A DNA stretch of 64,000 bases from Streptomyces canus (lineage in GTDB: Bacteria > Actinomycetota > Actinomycetes > Streptomycetales > Streptomycetaceae). The stretch is from the NCBI RefSeq assembly GCF_041435015.1, contig NZ_CP107989.1, positions 1,860,001 through 1,924,000 on the forward strand, written 5' to 3'. The notes beneath the pieces were generated by a model. That model made no database searches. It was not told where the DNA came from and saw nothing but the letters and a program-made list of their open reading frames with translations. Positions within the stretch are counted from its first letter, which is position 1, and each line of letters begins with the position of its first letter. Shown in pieces: positions 8,777 to 17,247 of this stretch. Both the position numbers and the translations under genes were made by a program.

Positions 8777-10117
8777 GTGTCCGTCCCCGCCGAAGCCGTC
8801 GGGCAGCCGAAGAAGGCGGCGACCGCCGCCTGGATCGGCAGCGCCCTGGAGTACTACGACTTCTTCATCTACGGCAGTGCCGCAGCCCTGATCTTCCCGA
8901 AGGTGTTCTTCGACGAGTCCGACCCGGCCACCGCGACCCTGCTGTCGCTGGCCACGTTCGGTGTCGCCTACGCGGCCCGGCCGGTCGGCGCGCTCTTCCT
9001 CGGGCATTTCGGCGACCGGGTCGGCCGTAAGAAGATCATGGTCTTCACGCTGATTCTGATGGGCCTGTCGACGTTCCTCATCGGCTGTCTGCCGAGCCGC
9101 CACCAGGTCGGCACCCTCGCCCCGGTCCTGTTGGTCCTGTGCCGCGTCCTCCAGGGCATCTCCGCGGCCGGTGAGCAGGCCAGCGCCAACTCCATGAGCC
9201 TGGAACACGCGCCGGCGCACCGACGGGGCTTCTTCACGAGCTTCACGCTCAGCGGCACACAGGGCGGACAGCTGCTCGCCACACTGGTCTTCCTACCGGT
9301 CGCGGCGCTGCCCGAGGACCAGTTGCTGTCCTGGGGCTGGCGGGTGCCGTTCTGGCTGAGCGTGGCGGTCGCCGTGGTCGGCTTCGTCATCCGCCGCAAG
9401 CTGGACGAGACGCCGGCGTTCGAGCAGCAGGCCGCCTCCGAGGGTGTCCCGAAGCTTCCGCTGGTGGTCCTGCTGCGCGAGCACTGGGCCGATGTGCTCC
9501 GGGTGATCGGGGGCGCGCTGATCGCCTCGGTCTCCACGATCTTCACGGTGTGGGCGCTGGCGTACGCCACGAGCGACGCGGTCGGGATGAGCCGTTCCTC
9601 GATGCTGTGGGTGGGCGCGCTGGCCAACCTCGTCGCGCTCGCCGCGATCCCGCTGTGGGCCACGCTGTCGGACCGCATCGGCCGGCGTCCGGTCTTCCTG
9701 ATCGGCGCGGCGGGCAGCGCGGTGACGATGTTCCTCTACCTCTGGGCGATCTCCACGGGCAACTACCCGCTGACACTGCTGCTCGGCATCGTCGCCTTCG
9801 GCGTCGTCTACAGCGCCGCGAACGGGGTCTGGCCGTCCTTCTACGGCGAGATGTTCTCCACCAGGGTCCGGCTGTCGGGCATGGCGATCGGCACGCAGAT
9901 CGGTTTCGCGGTGGCCGGTTTCGCGGTCACCTTCGCGGCACGGATCGCGGGCCCCGACGGCACCGACTGGTCCTCGGTGGCGCTCTTCACCGCGGCCCTG
10001 TGCGTCCCCCCGTTGATCGCCGCCCTGACGGCCCGCGAGACCCACAAGGTCCCCACGGAGAACCTCGGCGAACGCTCCGGTCAGGAGGCGCCGCGCCCGG
10101 AGAAGGTGACGGCCTGA
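8777..10117 (+). CDS. MFS metabolite:H+ symporter (ShiA-like)
   Basis: A 446-residue, 12-helix transporter of the metabolite:H+ symporter family. The first helix has the family's GSALEYYDFFIYG signature, the helix 2-3 loop reads GHFGDRVGRKK, and the matching loop in the second half reads LSDRIGRRPV. Members transport shikimate, alpha-ketoglutarate, proline/betaine or citrate; the nearby shikimate/quinate dehydrogenase favours shikimate or quinate. It starts with GTG after an AGGAG ribosome site. A bidirectional hairpin follows. Confidence 0.88.
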   Translation: MSVPAEAVGQPKKAATAAWIGSALEYYDFFIYGSAAALIFPKVFFDESDPATATLLSLATFGVAYAARPVGALFLGHFGDRVGRKKIMVFTLILMGLSTFLIGCLPSRHQVGTLAPVLLVLCRVLQGISAAGEQASANSMSLEHAPAHRRGFFTSFTLSGTQGGQLLATLVFLPVAALPEDQLLSWGWRVPFWLSVAVAVVGFVIRRKLDETPAFEQQAASEGVPKLPLVVLLREHWADVLRVIGGALIASVSTIFTVWALAYATSDAVGMSRSSMLWVGALANLVALAAIPLWATLSDRIGRRPVFLIGAAGSAVTMFLYLWAISTGNYPLTLLLGIVAFGVVYSAANGVWPSFYGEMFSTRVRLSGMAIGTQIGFAVAGFAVTFAARIAGPDGTDWSSVALFTAALCVPPLIAALTARETHKVPTENLGERSGQEAPRPEKVTA

Positions 10118-10145
10118 CCCTCCTCCCCTCCGCCCTCCCCCACGT

Positions 10146-10181
10146 CGAGCCCCCGGGCGCCCTGCCGGCACCGGGGGCTCG
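10146..10181. terminator. Bidirectional terminator hairpin
   Basis: A perfect 11-bp stem (CGAGCCCCCGG / CCGGGGGCTCG) with a 14-base loop lies between two convergent genes, the transporter and the VOC protein. It can end transcription from both sides. Confidence 0.8.
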
Positions 10182-10202
10182 GGCCCGCCCGCTTCTCCAC
10201 GC

Positions 10203-10613
10203 CTACGCGTTCGACCAGCCCCGCGTGCACAGCACCAGCCGGTACCCGTCCGGGTCCTCCACCGTGACGCCCCACTCGTTCCAGTACGGGTTCGGCGACG
10301 ACACCCGTTTGCCGCCGCGGGCCTCGAGGCGGGCCACGAGGTCCTCCGGTACGGGCCCGTCGACGTAGATCACCAACAGGTCCTCCTCGGTGGGGCGGGG
10401 TTCGACCGGACGGCCCTGCTCGTGGACGAGTTCCAGGTGCCAGCCGGCGTCCGGCCACCCGAGCATCAGCAGGTCGTGCTCGCCGGGTTCGGGACCGCCC
10501 TCGGCACGCCACACGACACCGAGGCCGAGCCCCTCGACCCAGAACCGCTCGGCGGCGGCCAGGTCCCGGGACGGGCGGGCGATGCGGATGTGGCTGCGGC
10601 CGTTGACCGGCAT
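10203..10613 (-). CDS. VOC (glyoxalase/bleomycin resistance) superfamily protein
   Basis: A 136-residue single vicinal-oxygen-chelate domain. The two beta-alpha-beta-beta-beta modules are recognisable from HIRIARPSRDLAAAERFW at the start and WGVTVEDPDGYRLVL near the end, where the Glu is a usual metal ligand. Members include glyoxalases, dioxygenases and antibiotic-binding proteins; nothing here fixes the substrate. It is monocistronic and convergent with the transporter gene. Confidence 0.82.
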   Translation of the reverse strand: MPVNGRSHIRIARPSRDLAAAERFWVEGLGLGVVWRAEGGPEPGEHDLLMLGWPDAGWHLELVHEQGRPVEPRPTEEDLLVIYVDGPVPEDLVARLEARGGKRVSSPNPYWNEWGVTVEDPDGYRLVLCTRGWSNA

Positions 10614-10864
10614 GGTGACCTCTTCCCCTCGGTGTGCCGGTCAGCGTAGGCAGCCCCTGATCGCCGGCACATCGGCCAAGCGCCCTGCTCCCCGGGTCGT
10701 AGGACCACTCCCGCGTCCACGCACCGTTGACAGCCGACTTTTCCGGCAAGAACATCGGCACGAACAAGCAGAACAGACGCCGACGTCGTACGCCCACCCG
10801 CACAGACCACCGCGCACTCCGGCCGGATTCAGGGGCGGCCGGGGTGCGCGGGGTGTCCCGTCGG

Positions 10865-11314
10865 TCAGCCGCGGTCCGTCCGGGCCGCAATCCCGTACGC
10901 CCGCTCCACCCGCAACCGCAGCACCAGCCGCCGGTCACGGACCATCGCCGCGCGGTAGTCGTCCCAGTCGGGGTGCTCGCCCTGGACGTCCCGGTACAGG
11001 CGGACGAGTTCCTCGACCGTGTCGTCGTGCGGGTCGTTCGCCACGGGAGTGAGGTCGGCCGTGCCCTCGGCGACCGTGTACGCCCATCGGTCCGACGTCG
11101 TCACGTGGTACGAGGCGCGGGGGTCCCGGCGCAGGTTGCGGGTCTTGGCGCGGTCGTCGGTGAGGGAGACCCGGATGATCCGCTCGTCGGGGTAGTAGGC
11201 GTGGCTGACGTTCGACAGCTGGGGCCGGCCGTCGCGCTTGAGGGTGACCAGCACCCCGCCGTGGCCCTCGGAAAGCAGCCGGAGCAGTGCGTCCTGCGTC
11301 GCGTCCTGAGTCAT
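10865..11314 (-). CDS. PPOX-class F420-dependent oxidoreductase
   Basis: A 149-residue split-beta-barrel protein of the pyridoxamine 5'-phosphate oxidase-like, F420-binding type. Features are GGVLVTLKRDGRPQLSNVSH at the N-terminus for cofactor binding, the RVSLTDDRAKTRNLRRDPRAS stretch in the middle, and a C-terminal DYRAAMVRDRRLVLRLRVER helix-strand. The start was placed at the ATG of MTQDATQD because upstream in-frame residues look non-coding. F420-dependent members reduce biliverdin, nitroaromatics or aflatoxins; the substrate here is unknown. Confidence 0.85.
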   Translation of the reverse strand: MTQDATQDALLRLLSEGHGGVLVTLKRDGRPQLSNVSHAYYPDERIIRVSLTDDRAKTRNLRRDPRASYHVTTSDRWAYTVAEGTADLTPVANDPHDDTVEELVRLYRDVQGEHPDWDDYRAAMVRDRRLVLRLRVERAYGIAARTDRG

Positions 11315-11472
11315 GCCAGGATCAACCGGCCCGGCCGCACGCGGCATTCCCGCGACCGGCGATTCGCCGCCGACCCGCGTCTCGTCGCGGTTTCCTGAGC
11401 GACGATGATGTCTGAGGTGGTCCGGGCCGGGTATATCGGTCCGCACCTCGACGGATGCGACGGAGGAGAGCG

Positions 11473-12699
11473 ATGGCACAGCTTCGGCAAGAGGTCGATC
11501 CCGCTGAGGTGGGGCTGGACGGCAAGGCGCTGGACCGCCTCGACCAGCATTTCGCCCACTACGTCGACGAGGGCCGGATGCCCGGCTTCCTGGTGTCGGT
11601 CGCCCGAGGCGGACGCGTCGCCCACCTCACCACGCACGGCCACCGTGACCTCGCGGCCGGCCTGCCGGTCGAGCCCGACACCCTGTGGCGGATCTACTCG
11701 ATGACCAAACCGGTCACCTCGGTGGCCGCCCTCCTGCTGGTCGAGGAAGGACGGCTGTCGCTGGACGACCCGGTCGCCGAGTATCTGCCGGCGTTCGCGG
11801 AGCCCCGGGTCTACGTGGACGGTTCCGGCGAAAGCCTCACCACGCGCCCCGCCGACGGTCCGATCCTGGTCCGGCATCTGATGACCCACACCGCCGGTCT
11901 GACCTTCGCCTTCTACCACTGTCACCCGGTCGACGCCCTCTACCGCGAGGCCGGTCTGGAGTCGTCCGTGCTGCCGGGCTCCGACCTCGCCGAGACCGTC
12001 GCCGTGTACGCGAGCCTGCCGCTGCAGTTCGAGCCGGGCACGCAGTGGAACTACTCGGTCGCCTCCAACGTCCTGGGCCGGGTCATCGAGATCGCGTCCG
12101 GCCAGACCCTCGACGCCTTCCTCGCCGAGCGCGTCCTCGGGCCGCTCGGGATGACCGACGCCGGCTTCTGGGTGCCGGACGAACAGACGGACAGGCTCTC
12201 GGAGTTGTACGGCGAGAAGGACGACGGCACGATCGAGCCGGTCCCCGGACTGCCGCTGCGGGGCCGCCCCCGCCTGCTGTCCGGCAGCGGTGGCATGGTG
12301 GCGTCCGCGCACGACGTGCACCGCTTCGCGGAGCTGCTGCGCCGCCGCGGCGAACTGGACGGCACCCGTCTGCTGTCCGCCGAGACGGTGGACCTGATGA
12401 CCGCCAACCACCTCCCGGGCGGCGCCGACCTGCGCGCCTTCGGCGCCAAACCCGCCCACGACGAGCCCGGCAACGACGGCGTCGGCTTCGGCCTCGGCGT
12501 CTCCGTGGTGACCGACCCGGCCCGCACCCTGGCCCCTTCCGGCCTCGGCTCCTACGGCTGGAGCGGGGCGGCGTCCACGACCTTCTGGGTCGACCCGGGC
12601 CGCGATCTGACCGTGCAGTTCTTCACCCAGGTGCGGCCCAAAACGCTGAAGCTGTTTCCCGACCTCAAGCGGCTGGTCCACGAGGCGGTCGTGGACTAG
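11473..12699 (+). CDS. Serine hydrolase of the beta-lactamase (class C)/esterase family
   Basis: A 408-residue protein with the penicillin-binding fold. The catalytic SxxK tetrad is S-M-T-K in IYSMTKPVTS near residue 77, and the YxN-like element is Y-S-V in WNYSVASNV near residue 194. There is no signal peptide, so it is probably a cytoplasmic esterase rather than a beta-lactamase. The start is the ATG six codons into the open frame because GGAGGA lies just upstream. Its TAG stop sits inside a perfect palindrome shared with the convergent neighbour. Confidence 0.88.
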   Translation: MAQLRQEVDPAEVGLDGKALDRLDQHFAHYVDEGRMPGFLVSVARGGRVAHLTTHGHRDLAAGLPVEPDTLWRIYSMTKPVTSVAALLLVEEGRLSLDDPVAEYLPAFAEPRVYVDGSGESLTTRPADGPILVRHLMTHTAGLTFAFYHCHPVDALYREAGLESSVLPGSDLAETVAVYASLPLQFEPGTQWNYSVASNVLGRVIEIASGQTLDAFLAERVLGPLGMTDAGFWVPDEQTDRLSELYGEKDDGTIEPVPGLPLRGRPRLLSGSGGMVASAHDVHRFAELLRRRGELDGTRLLSAETVDLMTANHLPGGADLRAFGAKPAHDEPGNDGVGFGLGVSVVTDPARTLAPSGLGSYGWSGAASTTFWVDPGRDLTVQFFTQVRPKTLKLFPDLKRLVHEAVVD

Positions 12700-12717
12700 G
12701 CGACCCGGGTCGCCTAG
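12696..12717. terminator. Perfect 22-bp palindrome containing both convergent stop codons
   Basis: CTAGGCGACCC/GGGTCGCCTAG is a perfect palindrome. The TAG of the serine hydrolase (12697-12699) and the TAG of the convergent saccharopine-dehydrogenase-like gene (12714-12716) are its two arms. It is probably a compact bidirectional terminator. Confidence 0.7.
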
Positions 12718-13868
12718 TGATCGACCCGGAGCGTGAAGTGGACGCCGTCGCGGGCGAGTTCGCCCAGCCACTGCTCGGACCGGGCCGCCGTCTCCGCCGC
12801 CCGGTTCAGACCTGCCGGGAGGGAGCCGTCCAGGATGTGACCGATGCCGAGGGCGAGGGTGCGGGAGACACAGCGGGCCATGGCGCTGTCCTGCTCGTCG
12901 CCCACCAGGTCGAGGAGGTAGCCGCCGGACCAGGTGCGGCCGTCGTGCGCGCGTACGTCGAGGGAGACGGCGAGGACGACCCGGTCGCGGTCGGCGTCCG
13001 TCGTCGGGTACCTGGCCGCCAGTTCCTGGGCCAGGGCGGCGATCCGGGTGTCGTCGCCGGTCCTCAGCTCCTCGAAGACCGGCTCCCAGGCGCGCAGCCA
13101 GCCGTCCAGCCGCAGGGTCCCGCGCACGAAGGTCCGCGGTGTCCAGGCGGCCGGCAGTCCGTACTGCTCGACGAAGGGGACGCTGTCGCGGTTGGGGTAG
13201 ACCTCGAAGGTCTCGCCGTCCACGACATGGCGCCGGGTCGCCTCCCAGGGGCGGTCGGCGATGGTCGGGGTGCCGTTGTCGAGGTAACGGGCGGGCGAGC
13301 GCAAGGCGTTCAGGACTCCGGCGGGGGCCCAGCTGAAGCGGTACCTGAAGTCGTTCGGGACGGCGGGGACACCTCCGCAGTAGGAGGTGAGGGCGTACGA
13401 CGCCGGTGTCGCGTCACCGATCACACCGCGGGCCCGGGCGACCAGGCTGTGCGCGAAGAGGTGGTCGATGCCCGGGTCGAGGCCCGCCTCTGTGAGGACG
13501 ACGATCCCGGCCTTCTGCGCCTCCGGCACGTGTTCGAGGACGGCGTCGGACACATAGCTGGAGCAGGCGAAGTGGGCCTTTTCGCGTACGCAGGCGGCGA
13601 GGATCCCGGCGTGTTCGGGCGCGGGCAGCATCGACACGACGACGTCCCCCGGCGCCAGCGCGGCCGCGAGCGCGGACAGCGTGTAGGCGCGCGGCTCGGC
13701 CCGTCCGGTGAGCCCCAGTGCCGCGAGGGCCTCGGCGGCACGCTCCTCGGTGCGGTGCCACAGGCGGACCCGGTCGGCGGTGTCGCACAGCTCGGCCAGG
13801 CCGCTACCGGTGGAGAGCCCGGCGCCGATCCAGTGGACGGTGCCGGTCGCGGGAACCAGGTCAGACAC
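12714..13868 (-). CDS. Saccharopine dehydrogenase family protein (Lys9-like)
   Basis: A 384-residue protein with an N-terminal nucleotide-binding fold (VHWIGAGLSTGSGL) and a C-terminal saccharopine-dehydrogenase domain recognisable from GLDPGIDHLFAHSL, which carries family residues, and SYCGGVPAV. Such enzymes act on saccharopine or related imino-linked amino acids. The GTG start at 13868 overlaps the stop of the upstream gene by eight bases. With the Lys1-like gene before it, the pair resembles the two halves of a saccharopine route of lysine metabolism, but direction and substrate are inferred. Confidence 0.75.
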   Translation of the reverse strand: MSDLVPATGTVHWIGAGLSTGSGLAELCDTADRVRLWHRTEERAAEALAALGLTGRAEPRAYTLSALAAALAPGDVVVSMLPAPEHAGILAACVREKAHFACSSYVSDAVLEHVPEAQKAGIVVLTEAGLDPGIDHLFAHSLVARARGVIGDATPASYALTSYCGGVPAVPNDFRYRFSWAPAGVLNALRSPARYLDNGTPTIADRPWEATRRHVVDGETFEVYPNRDSVPFVEQYGLPAAWTPRTFVRGTLRLDGWLRAWEPVFEELRTGDDTRIAALAQELAARYPTTDADRDRVVLAVSLDVRAHDGRTWSGGYLLDLVGDEQDSAMARCVSRTLALGIGHILDGSLPAGLNRAAETAARSEQWLGELARDGVHFTLRVDH

Positions 13869-14925
13869 GGCGGAACTCCCCTTCGTCGATGCCGAGTTCA
13901 CGGCACGCCTGATGGAGCCGGTCCAGACAGCGCCCCCAGGGGCCGCCGACCCCGAACGCCGGCAGCAGGGGCAGCAGGGCCGCCGAGAAGTCGACGCTGG
14001 ACTCCTCCGGGAGCAGGGACGGCAGGTTGTCGATGGCGATCAGGTCGAGCGGGGGCTCCTTGTGCAGCCGGCGGACGGGCTCGGCCCACTCGGTGACGCG
14101 GTCGTAGACCGGCAGGACGTTCAGGGGTGATCCCACGTCGCAGGTGACGTCGGAGAGGGTGCGCAACCGGCGGGTCGGGTCGTCCAGGTCCGCCTCACGG
14201 ACGAAGGGCGGGACGGGAGTGGTGGCGAGGACGCAGTTCACGAGCAGGTCGTGGGCGAGCAGGGCGGGGCGGTCCAGGTTGCGGGTCTCCTCGAGGTCCC
14301 AGCAGGCCGGTTCGACCCCGGCGGCCCGGAGCGCGACGCGTGCGCCCCGGCCGCTGCGGCCCAGGGCCCCGATCACCAGCGCCCTGAACTCCTCGTCCCC
14401 GGCGACGGGCCGCAGGGCCTCCGTCAGCTCCTCCTGCGAGGTGGGTGTGAGGGGCGCGGACAGCCTGCCCCGGTGCTGGAGCACGGCCAGGGCCGCACCC
14501 AGGTAGCCGGCCCAGTAGCCGAAGGCGGCGAGCCTGCGGCCGTGGTCGTCGACCAGGTACTCCAGGTCGAGGAGCGCCCCTCCCCCGGCGGCGAACCGGC
14601 GCAGCAGTTCCGGGGCGCCCGGCTGCTCCTTGTAGGCGTGCCCGAAGAAGACGTGCCGGTGCGGCAGGGCGGCGGGCTCGTCGGGGAGTTCCTTCAGGCC
14701 TACGACCACGGCATCCAGCGGCGCCCGGGACGCCCACGAACCGGCGGGCGCGACTCCGCAGCCGGCCGCCTCGTACTCCTCGATCGGGAAGATCCGTTGC
14801 GGGGACTCCTCGACGGTCAGCGTCACCCCGCCGTCGACGAGCCGCCGGGCGTCGGACGGCACGACGGGCGTGCGTCGCTCGGTGGAACGGACCTCGTGGC
14901 GCAGCCACAGATGGAGCTCGGTCAT
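13861..14925 (-). CDS. Saccharopine dehydrogenase (lysine-forming)-like, AlaDH/PNT fold
   Basis: A 354-residue relative of NAD+-dependent, L-lysine-forming saccharopine dehydrogenase (Lys1). The N-terminal half has the alanine dehydrogenase/transhydrogenase pattern with LRHEVRSTERRTPVVPSDA and FPIEEYEAAGC, and the second half has a Rossmann core (ALVIGALGRSGRGARVAL) near residue 180. Start and stop both overlap neighbouring genes, so it is the middle of a tightly coupled three-gene unit after the FAD oxidoreductase. Lys1-type chemistry joins lysine and 2-oxoglutarate or the reverse. Confidence 0.78.
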   Translation of the reverse strand: MTELHLWLRHEVRSTERRTPVVPSDARRLVDGGVTLTVEESPQRIFPIEEYEAAGCGVAPAGSWASRAPLDAVVVGLKELPDEPAALPHRHVFFGHAYKEQPGAPELLRRFAAGGGALLDLEYLVDDHGRRLAAFGYWAGYLGAALAVLQHRGRLSAPLTPTSQEELTEALRPVAGDEEFRALVIGALGRSGRGARVALRAAGVEPACWDLEETRNLDRPALLAHDLLVNCVLATTPVPPFVREADLDDPTRRLRTLSDVTCDVGSPLNVLPVYDRVTEWAEPVRRLHKEPPLDLIAIDNLPSLLPEESSVDFSAALLPLLPAFGVGGPWGRCLDRLHQACRELGIDEGEFRRV

Positions 14926-16070
14926 ACGCGGTTGGCCTCCGGGCGCGGGGCGTCGGCCGCGAACCGGCCGGCGCTGAGCGGGCTGATGTCCACGAAGGGT
15001 ACGCGGCCGAGGTACAGGTCGCGGACGACCTCGCCGACGGCCGGTCCCTGGAGGAAACCGTGGCCGGAGAAGCCGGTCGCGTACAGGAAGCGGGACACCG
15101 AAGTGGCCTCGCCGATCAGGGCGTTGTGGTCCGGGGTGAGCTCGTACAGGCCGGCCCAGCCGCCGGTGCGGCGCAGGTCGAGGAGGGCGGGGGCGCGATG
15201 AGTCATGGCCTCGGCGAGGCGGGGGATCCAGCGGTCGTGGGTGGCGGTGTCGAAGCCGGGTGTCTCGTCGGGGTCGGACATGCCGAGGAGGAGGCCGGGG
15301 CCCTCGGCGTGGAAGTAGAGGCTGCTGGTGAAGTCGATGGTCATGGGGAGGTCGGGCGGCAGCCCCTCGACCGGTTCGGTGACCGCGATCTGGCGGCGCA
15401 GCGGCTCGACCGGCAGGTCCACGCCGACCATCGCGCCGACGGCCCGCGACCAGGCGCCGGCCGCGCAGATCACCGTGTCGGTGGCGATCCGGCCCCTGCT
15501 CGTCACGACGCCCGTGATGTCGTCGCCGCGCAGGTCGATGCCGGTGACCTGGGTGTGCCGCAGGATCGTCGCACCGTGGCGGCGGGCGTCGGCGGCGTAG
15601 CCGTACACGACGGACTCGGGGGTGCAGTGGCCGTCCTCGGGTGAGAAGGCGGCGGCGAGCAGGCCGTCGGTGGTGATGAGGGGGGACAGCCGGCGCGCCT
15701 CGGCCGGGTCGGTCATGCGGCTCGGGACGCCGAGGGAGTTCTGGAGGCGCACGCTCTCCTCGAAAGAGGTGACCTCCTCCGGGCTCGACAGGAGGAACAG
15801 ATAGCCGACCCGGTGCAGCCCGATGTCCTGCCCCGTCTCCTCCTCGAAGCGGCCGAACGCCTCCAGGCTGCGCGCCCCGAGCCGGATGTTGAGCTCGTCG
15901 GAGAACTGCGCCCGCACCCCGCCCGCGGCCTTCGAGGTGGAGCCGGAGGCGAGGTCGTCGCGCTCGACGAGCACCACGTCCCGTACGCCCGCGCGCGCCA
16001 GGTGGCGGGCGATGCTCGTGCCCATGACTCCGCCGCCGATCACGACGACGTCGGCCGTGTCCGTGCTCAC
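14922..16070 (-). CDS. FAD-dependent amino-acid/sarcosine oxidase-like oxidoreductase (DAO family)
   Basis: A 382-residue flavoprotein. The FAD dinucleotide fold VVIGGGVMGTSIARHLA is at residues about 9-25, followed by LVERDDLASGSTSKAAGG; the C-terminal DAO motif is GFSGHGFLQGPAVGE. It resembles the beta subunit of sarcosine oxidase, pipecolate oxidase and L-amino-acid dehydrogenases. Beside the Lys1- and Lys9-like enzymes a role in oxidising a cyclic or secondary amine such as pipecolate is plausible. The gene overlaps the next by four bases and follows an ornithine cyclodeaminase remnant. Confidence 0.85.
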   Translation of the reverse strand: MSTDTADVVVIGGGVMGTSIARHLARAGVRDVVLVERDDLASGSTSKAAGGVRAQFSDELNIRLGARSLEAFGRFEEETGQDIGLHRVGYLFLLSSPEEVTSFEESVRLQNSLGVPSRMTDPAEARRLSPLITTDGLLAAAFSPEDGHCTPESVVYGYAADARRHGATILRHTQVTGIDLRGDDITGVVTSRGRIATDTVICAAGAWSRAVGAMVGVDLPVEPLRRQIAVTEPVEGLPPDLPMTIDFTSSLYFHAEGPGLLLGMSDPDETPGFDTATHDRWIPRLAEAMTHRAPALLDLRRTGGWAGLYELTPDHNALIGEATSVSRFLYATGFSGHGFLQGPAVGEVVRDLYLGRVPFVDISPLSAGRFAADAPRPEANRV

Positions 16071-16504
16071 CGGCGCTCCCCCTTCGCCGCCTGCACCGCG
16101 TCCTGGATGCCGAGGCCGACGCTGTTGCAGTGGACGATGTCACCGGGGGCCGCCCGGGCCACGGCTCGTCCGGTCAGGACGTCGCCGAGCCCGACGAGAT
16201 CGGTCAGCAGCCCTGTCCTGAGCGCGTCCACGACCGGCCCGGCGTGCTCCGCCGCGGTCACCGGGTCGTCCACGACGACGGCCGCGGATCGCCGTGGGCC
16301 GTCGGTGTCTCGGCGGGGTGGGCGCGGTCTCGCGGAGCCGGGCTCCACAGCCGTACGGATTTCAGGTCCCGCACCCGGGCGATCACCCGCACATGGGCCA
16401 GGGTCCGGGTGCGGGAGCCCAGCAATGCCAGGTCGATGCTGCCGGGCGTGGCGGCGCGTCGACGTGACCTGCGGTCCGGAGAGGAAGAGGACGTCGTCGG
16501 TCAT
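16067..16504 (-). pseudogene. Ornithine cyclodeaminase remnant, internally deleted and frameshifted
   Basis: Reading downstream from ATG 16504 gives a normal-looking start (MTDDVLFLSGPQV), then a jump. A second frame resumes at ATPGSIDLALLGSRTRTLAHV and runs through ARVRDLKSVRLWSPAPRDRA, the Rossmann region of ornithine cyclodeaminase/mu-crystallin. The first frame then resumes at VVVDDPVTAAEHAGPVVDAL and ends with GDIVHCNSVGLGIQDAV, the family's C-terminal signature. About 100-180 residues of the usual 330 are missing. The stop overlaps the FAD oxidoreductase start (ATGA), so it was once the first gene of that operon and may have lost its function recently. Confidence 0.75.
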
Positions 16505-16549
16505 TCCCTCTTCCTGTCCGGATTTCCCGCCCCGGAATCAGTCCGGTGA

Positions 16550-17209
16550 TCAGGACAGGTGGGCCACCGCGTCCAGGTGGGGCAGGACGTGGTCCAGCCG
16601 CTCCCGCTTGGTGCGCAGATAGGTGATGTTGCTCTCGCACGGCGTGATGAGCAGCGGTACCGTCTCGGCGACCTTGATGCCGTGCCGCAGCAGCGCCTCA
16701 CGCTTGCGCGGATTGTTGGACATCAGGCGGACCGAGTTCACGCCCAGGTCGTGGAATATCCCGGCGGCGACACCGTAGTCCCGGGAGTCGACCGGCAGAC
16801 CGAGCGCGAGGTTGGCCTCGACGGTGTCCAGACCCTCCGCCTGGAGCGCCATCGCCCGCAGCTTGGCGAGCAGTCCGATGCCCCGGCCCTCGTGGCCCCG
16901 CAGGTAGACGACGATGCCGCTGCCCTCCTTGACCACGGCCCGCAGCGCGGCATCCAGCTGGTCGCCGCACTCGCAGTGCTGGGAGCCGAACGCGTCACCG
17001 GTCAGGCATTCCGAATGCAACCGGACGAGGACGTCGTCCGAGCCGATGTCACCGTAGACCAGGGCGACCTGTTCGTCACCGCGGTCGTGATCGAGGTATC
17101 CGACCGCCTGGAATTTCCCGTACACGGTGGGCAGCGGGGCATTCACCACGCGTTCCACGCCGGTGCGCTGTGGTGCCTTCTTGCCGAGGACGCCAACTTT
17201 ATCTGTCAT
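16550..17209 (-). CDS. ribA: GTP cyclohydrolase II paralogue with Met120 (FAPy-forming type)
   Basis: A 219-residue, stand-alone GTP cyclohydrolase II. Zinc ligands are the cysteines of HSECLTGDAFGSQHCECG (residues 66-82), and LRGHEGRGIGL holds the catalytic Arg region. At residue 120 it has Met (KLRAMALQ) where E. coli RibA has Tyr105 (KIRAYALQ). In S. coelicolor SCO6655 the same Tyr-to-Met change was shown to make the enzyme open GTP but retain the formyl group, giving FAPy instead of the riboflavin precursor APy. It is divergent, 38 bp away, from a creatininase-family gene. A role outside riboflavin synthesis is therefore likely. Confidence 0.93.
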   Translation of the reverse strand: MTDKVGVLGKKAPQRTGVERVVNAPLPTVYGKFQAVGYLDHDRGDEQVALVYGDIGSDDVLVRLHSECLTGDAFGSQHCECGDQLDAALRAVVKEGSGIVVYLRGHEGRGIGLLAKLRAMALQAEGLDTVEANLALGLPVDSRDYGVAAGIFHDLGVNSVRLMSNNPRKREALLRHGIKVAETVPLLITPCESNITYLRTKRERLDHVLPHLDAVAHLS

Positions 17210-17247
17210 GATCTGTTTCCTAAGCAGAGACGAAAGGCCGTGAAAAG

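Noticed and set aside
11473..12699. True secreted beta-lactamase
   Set aside because: No signal peptide and no KTG box; the protein fits the cytoplasmic esterase branch of the fold.
17210..17247. FMN riboswitch ahead of ribA
   Set aside because: Only 38 bp separate the divergent starts, far too short for an FMN riboswitch.
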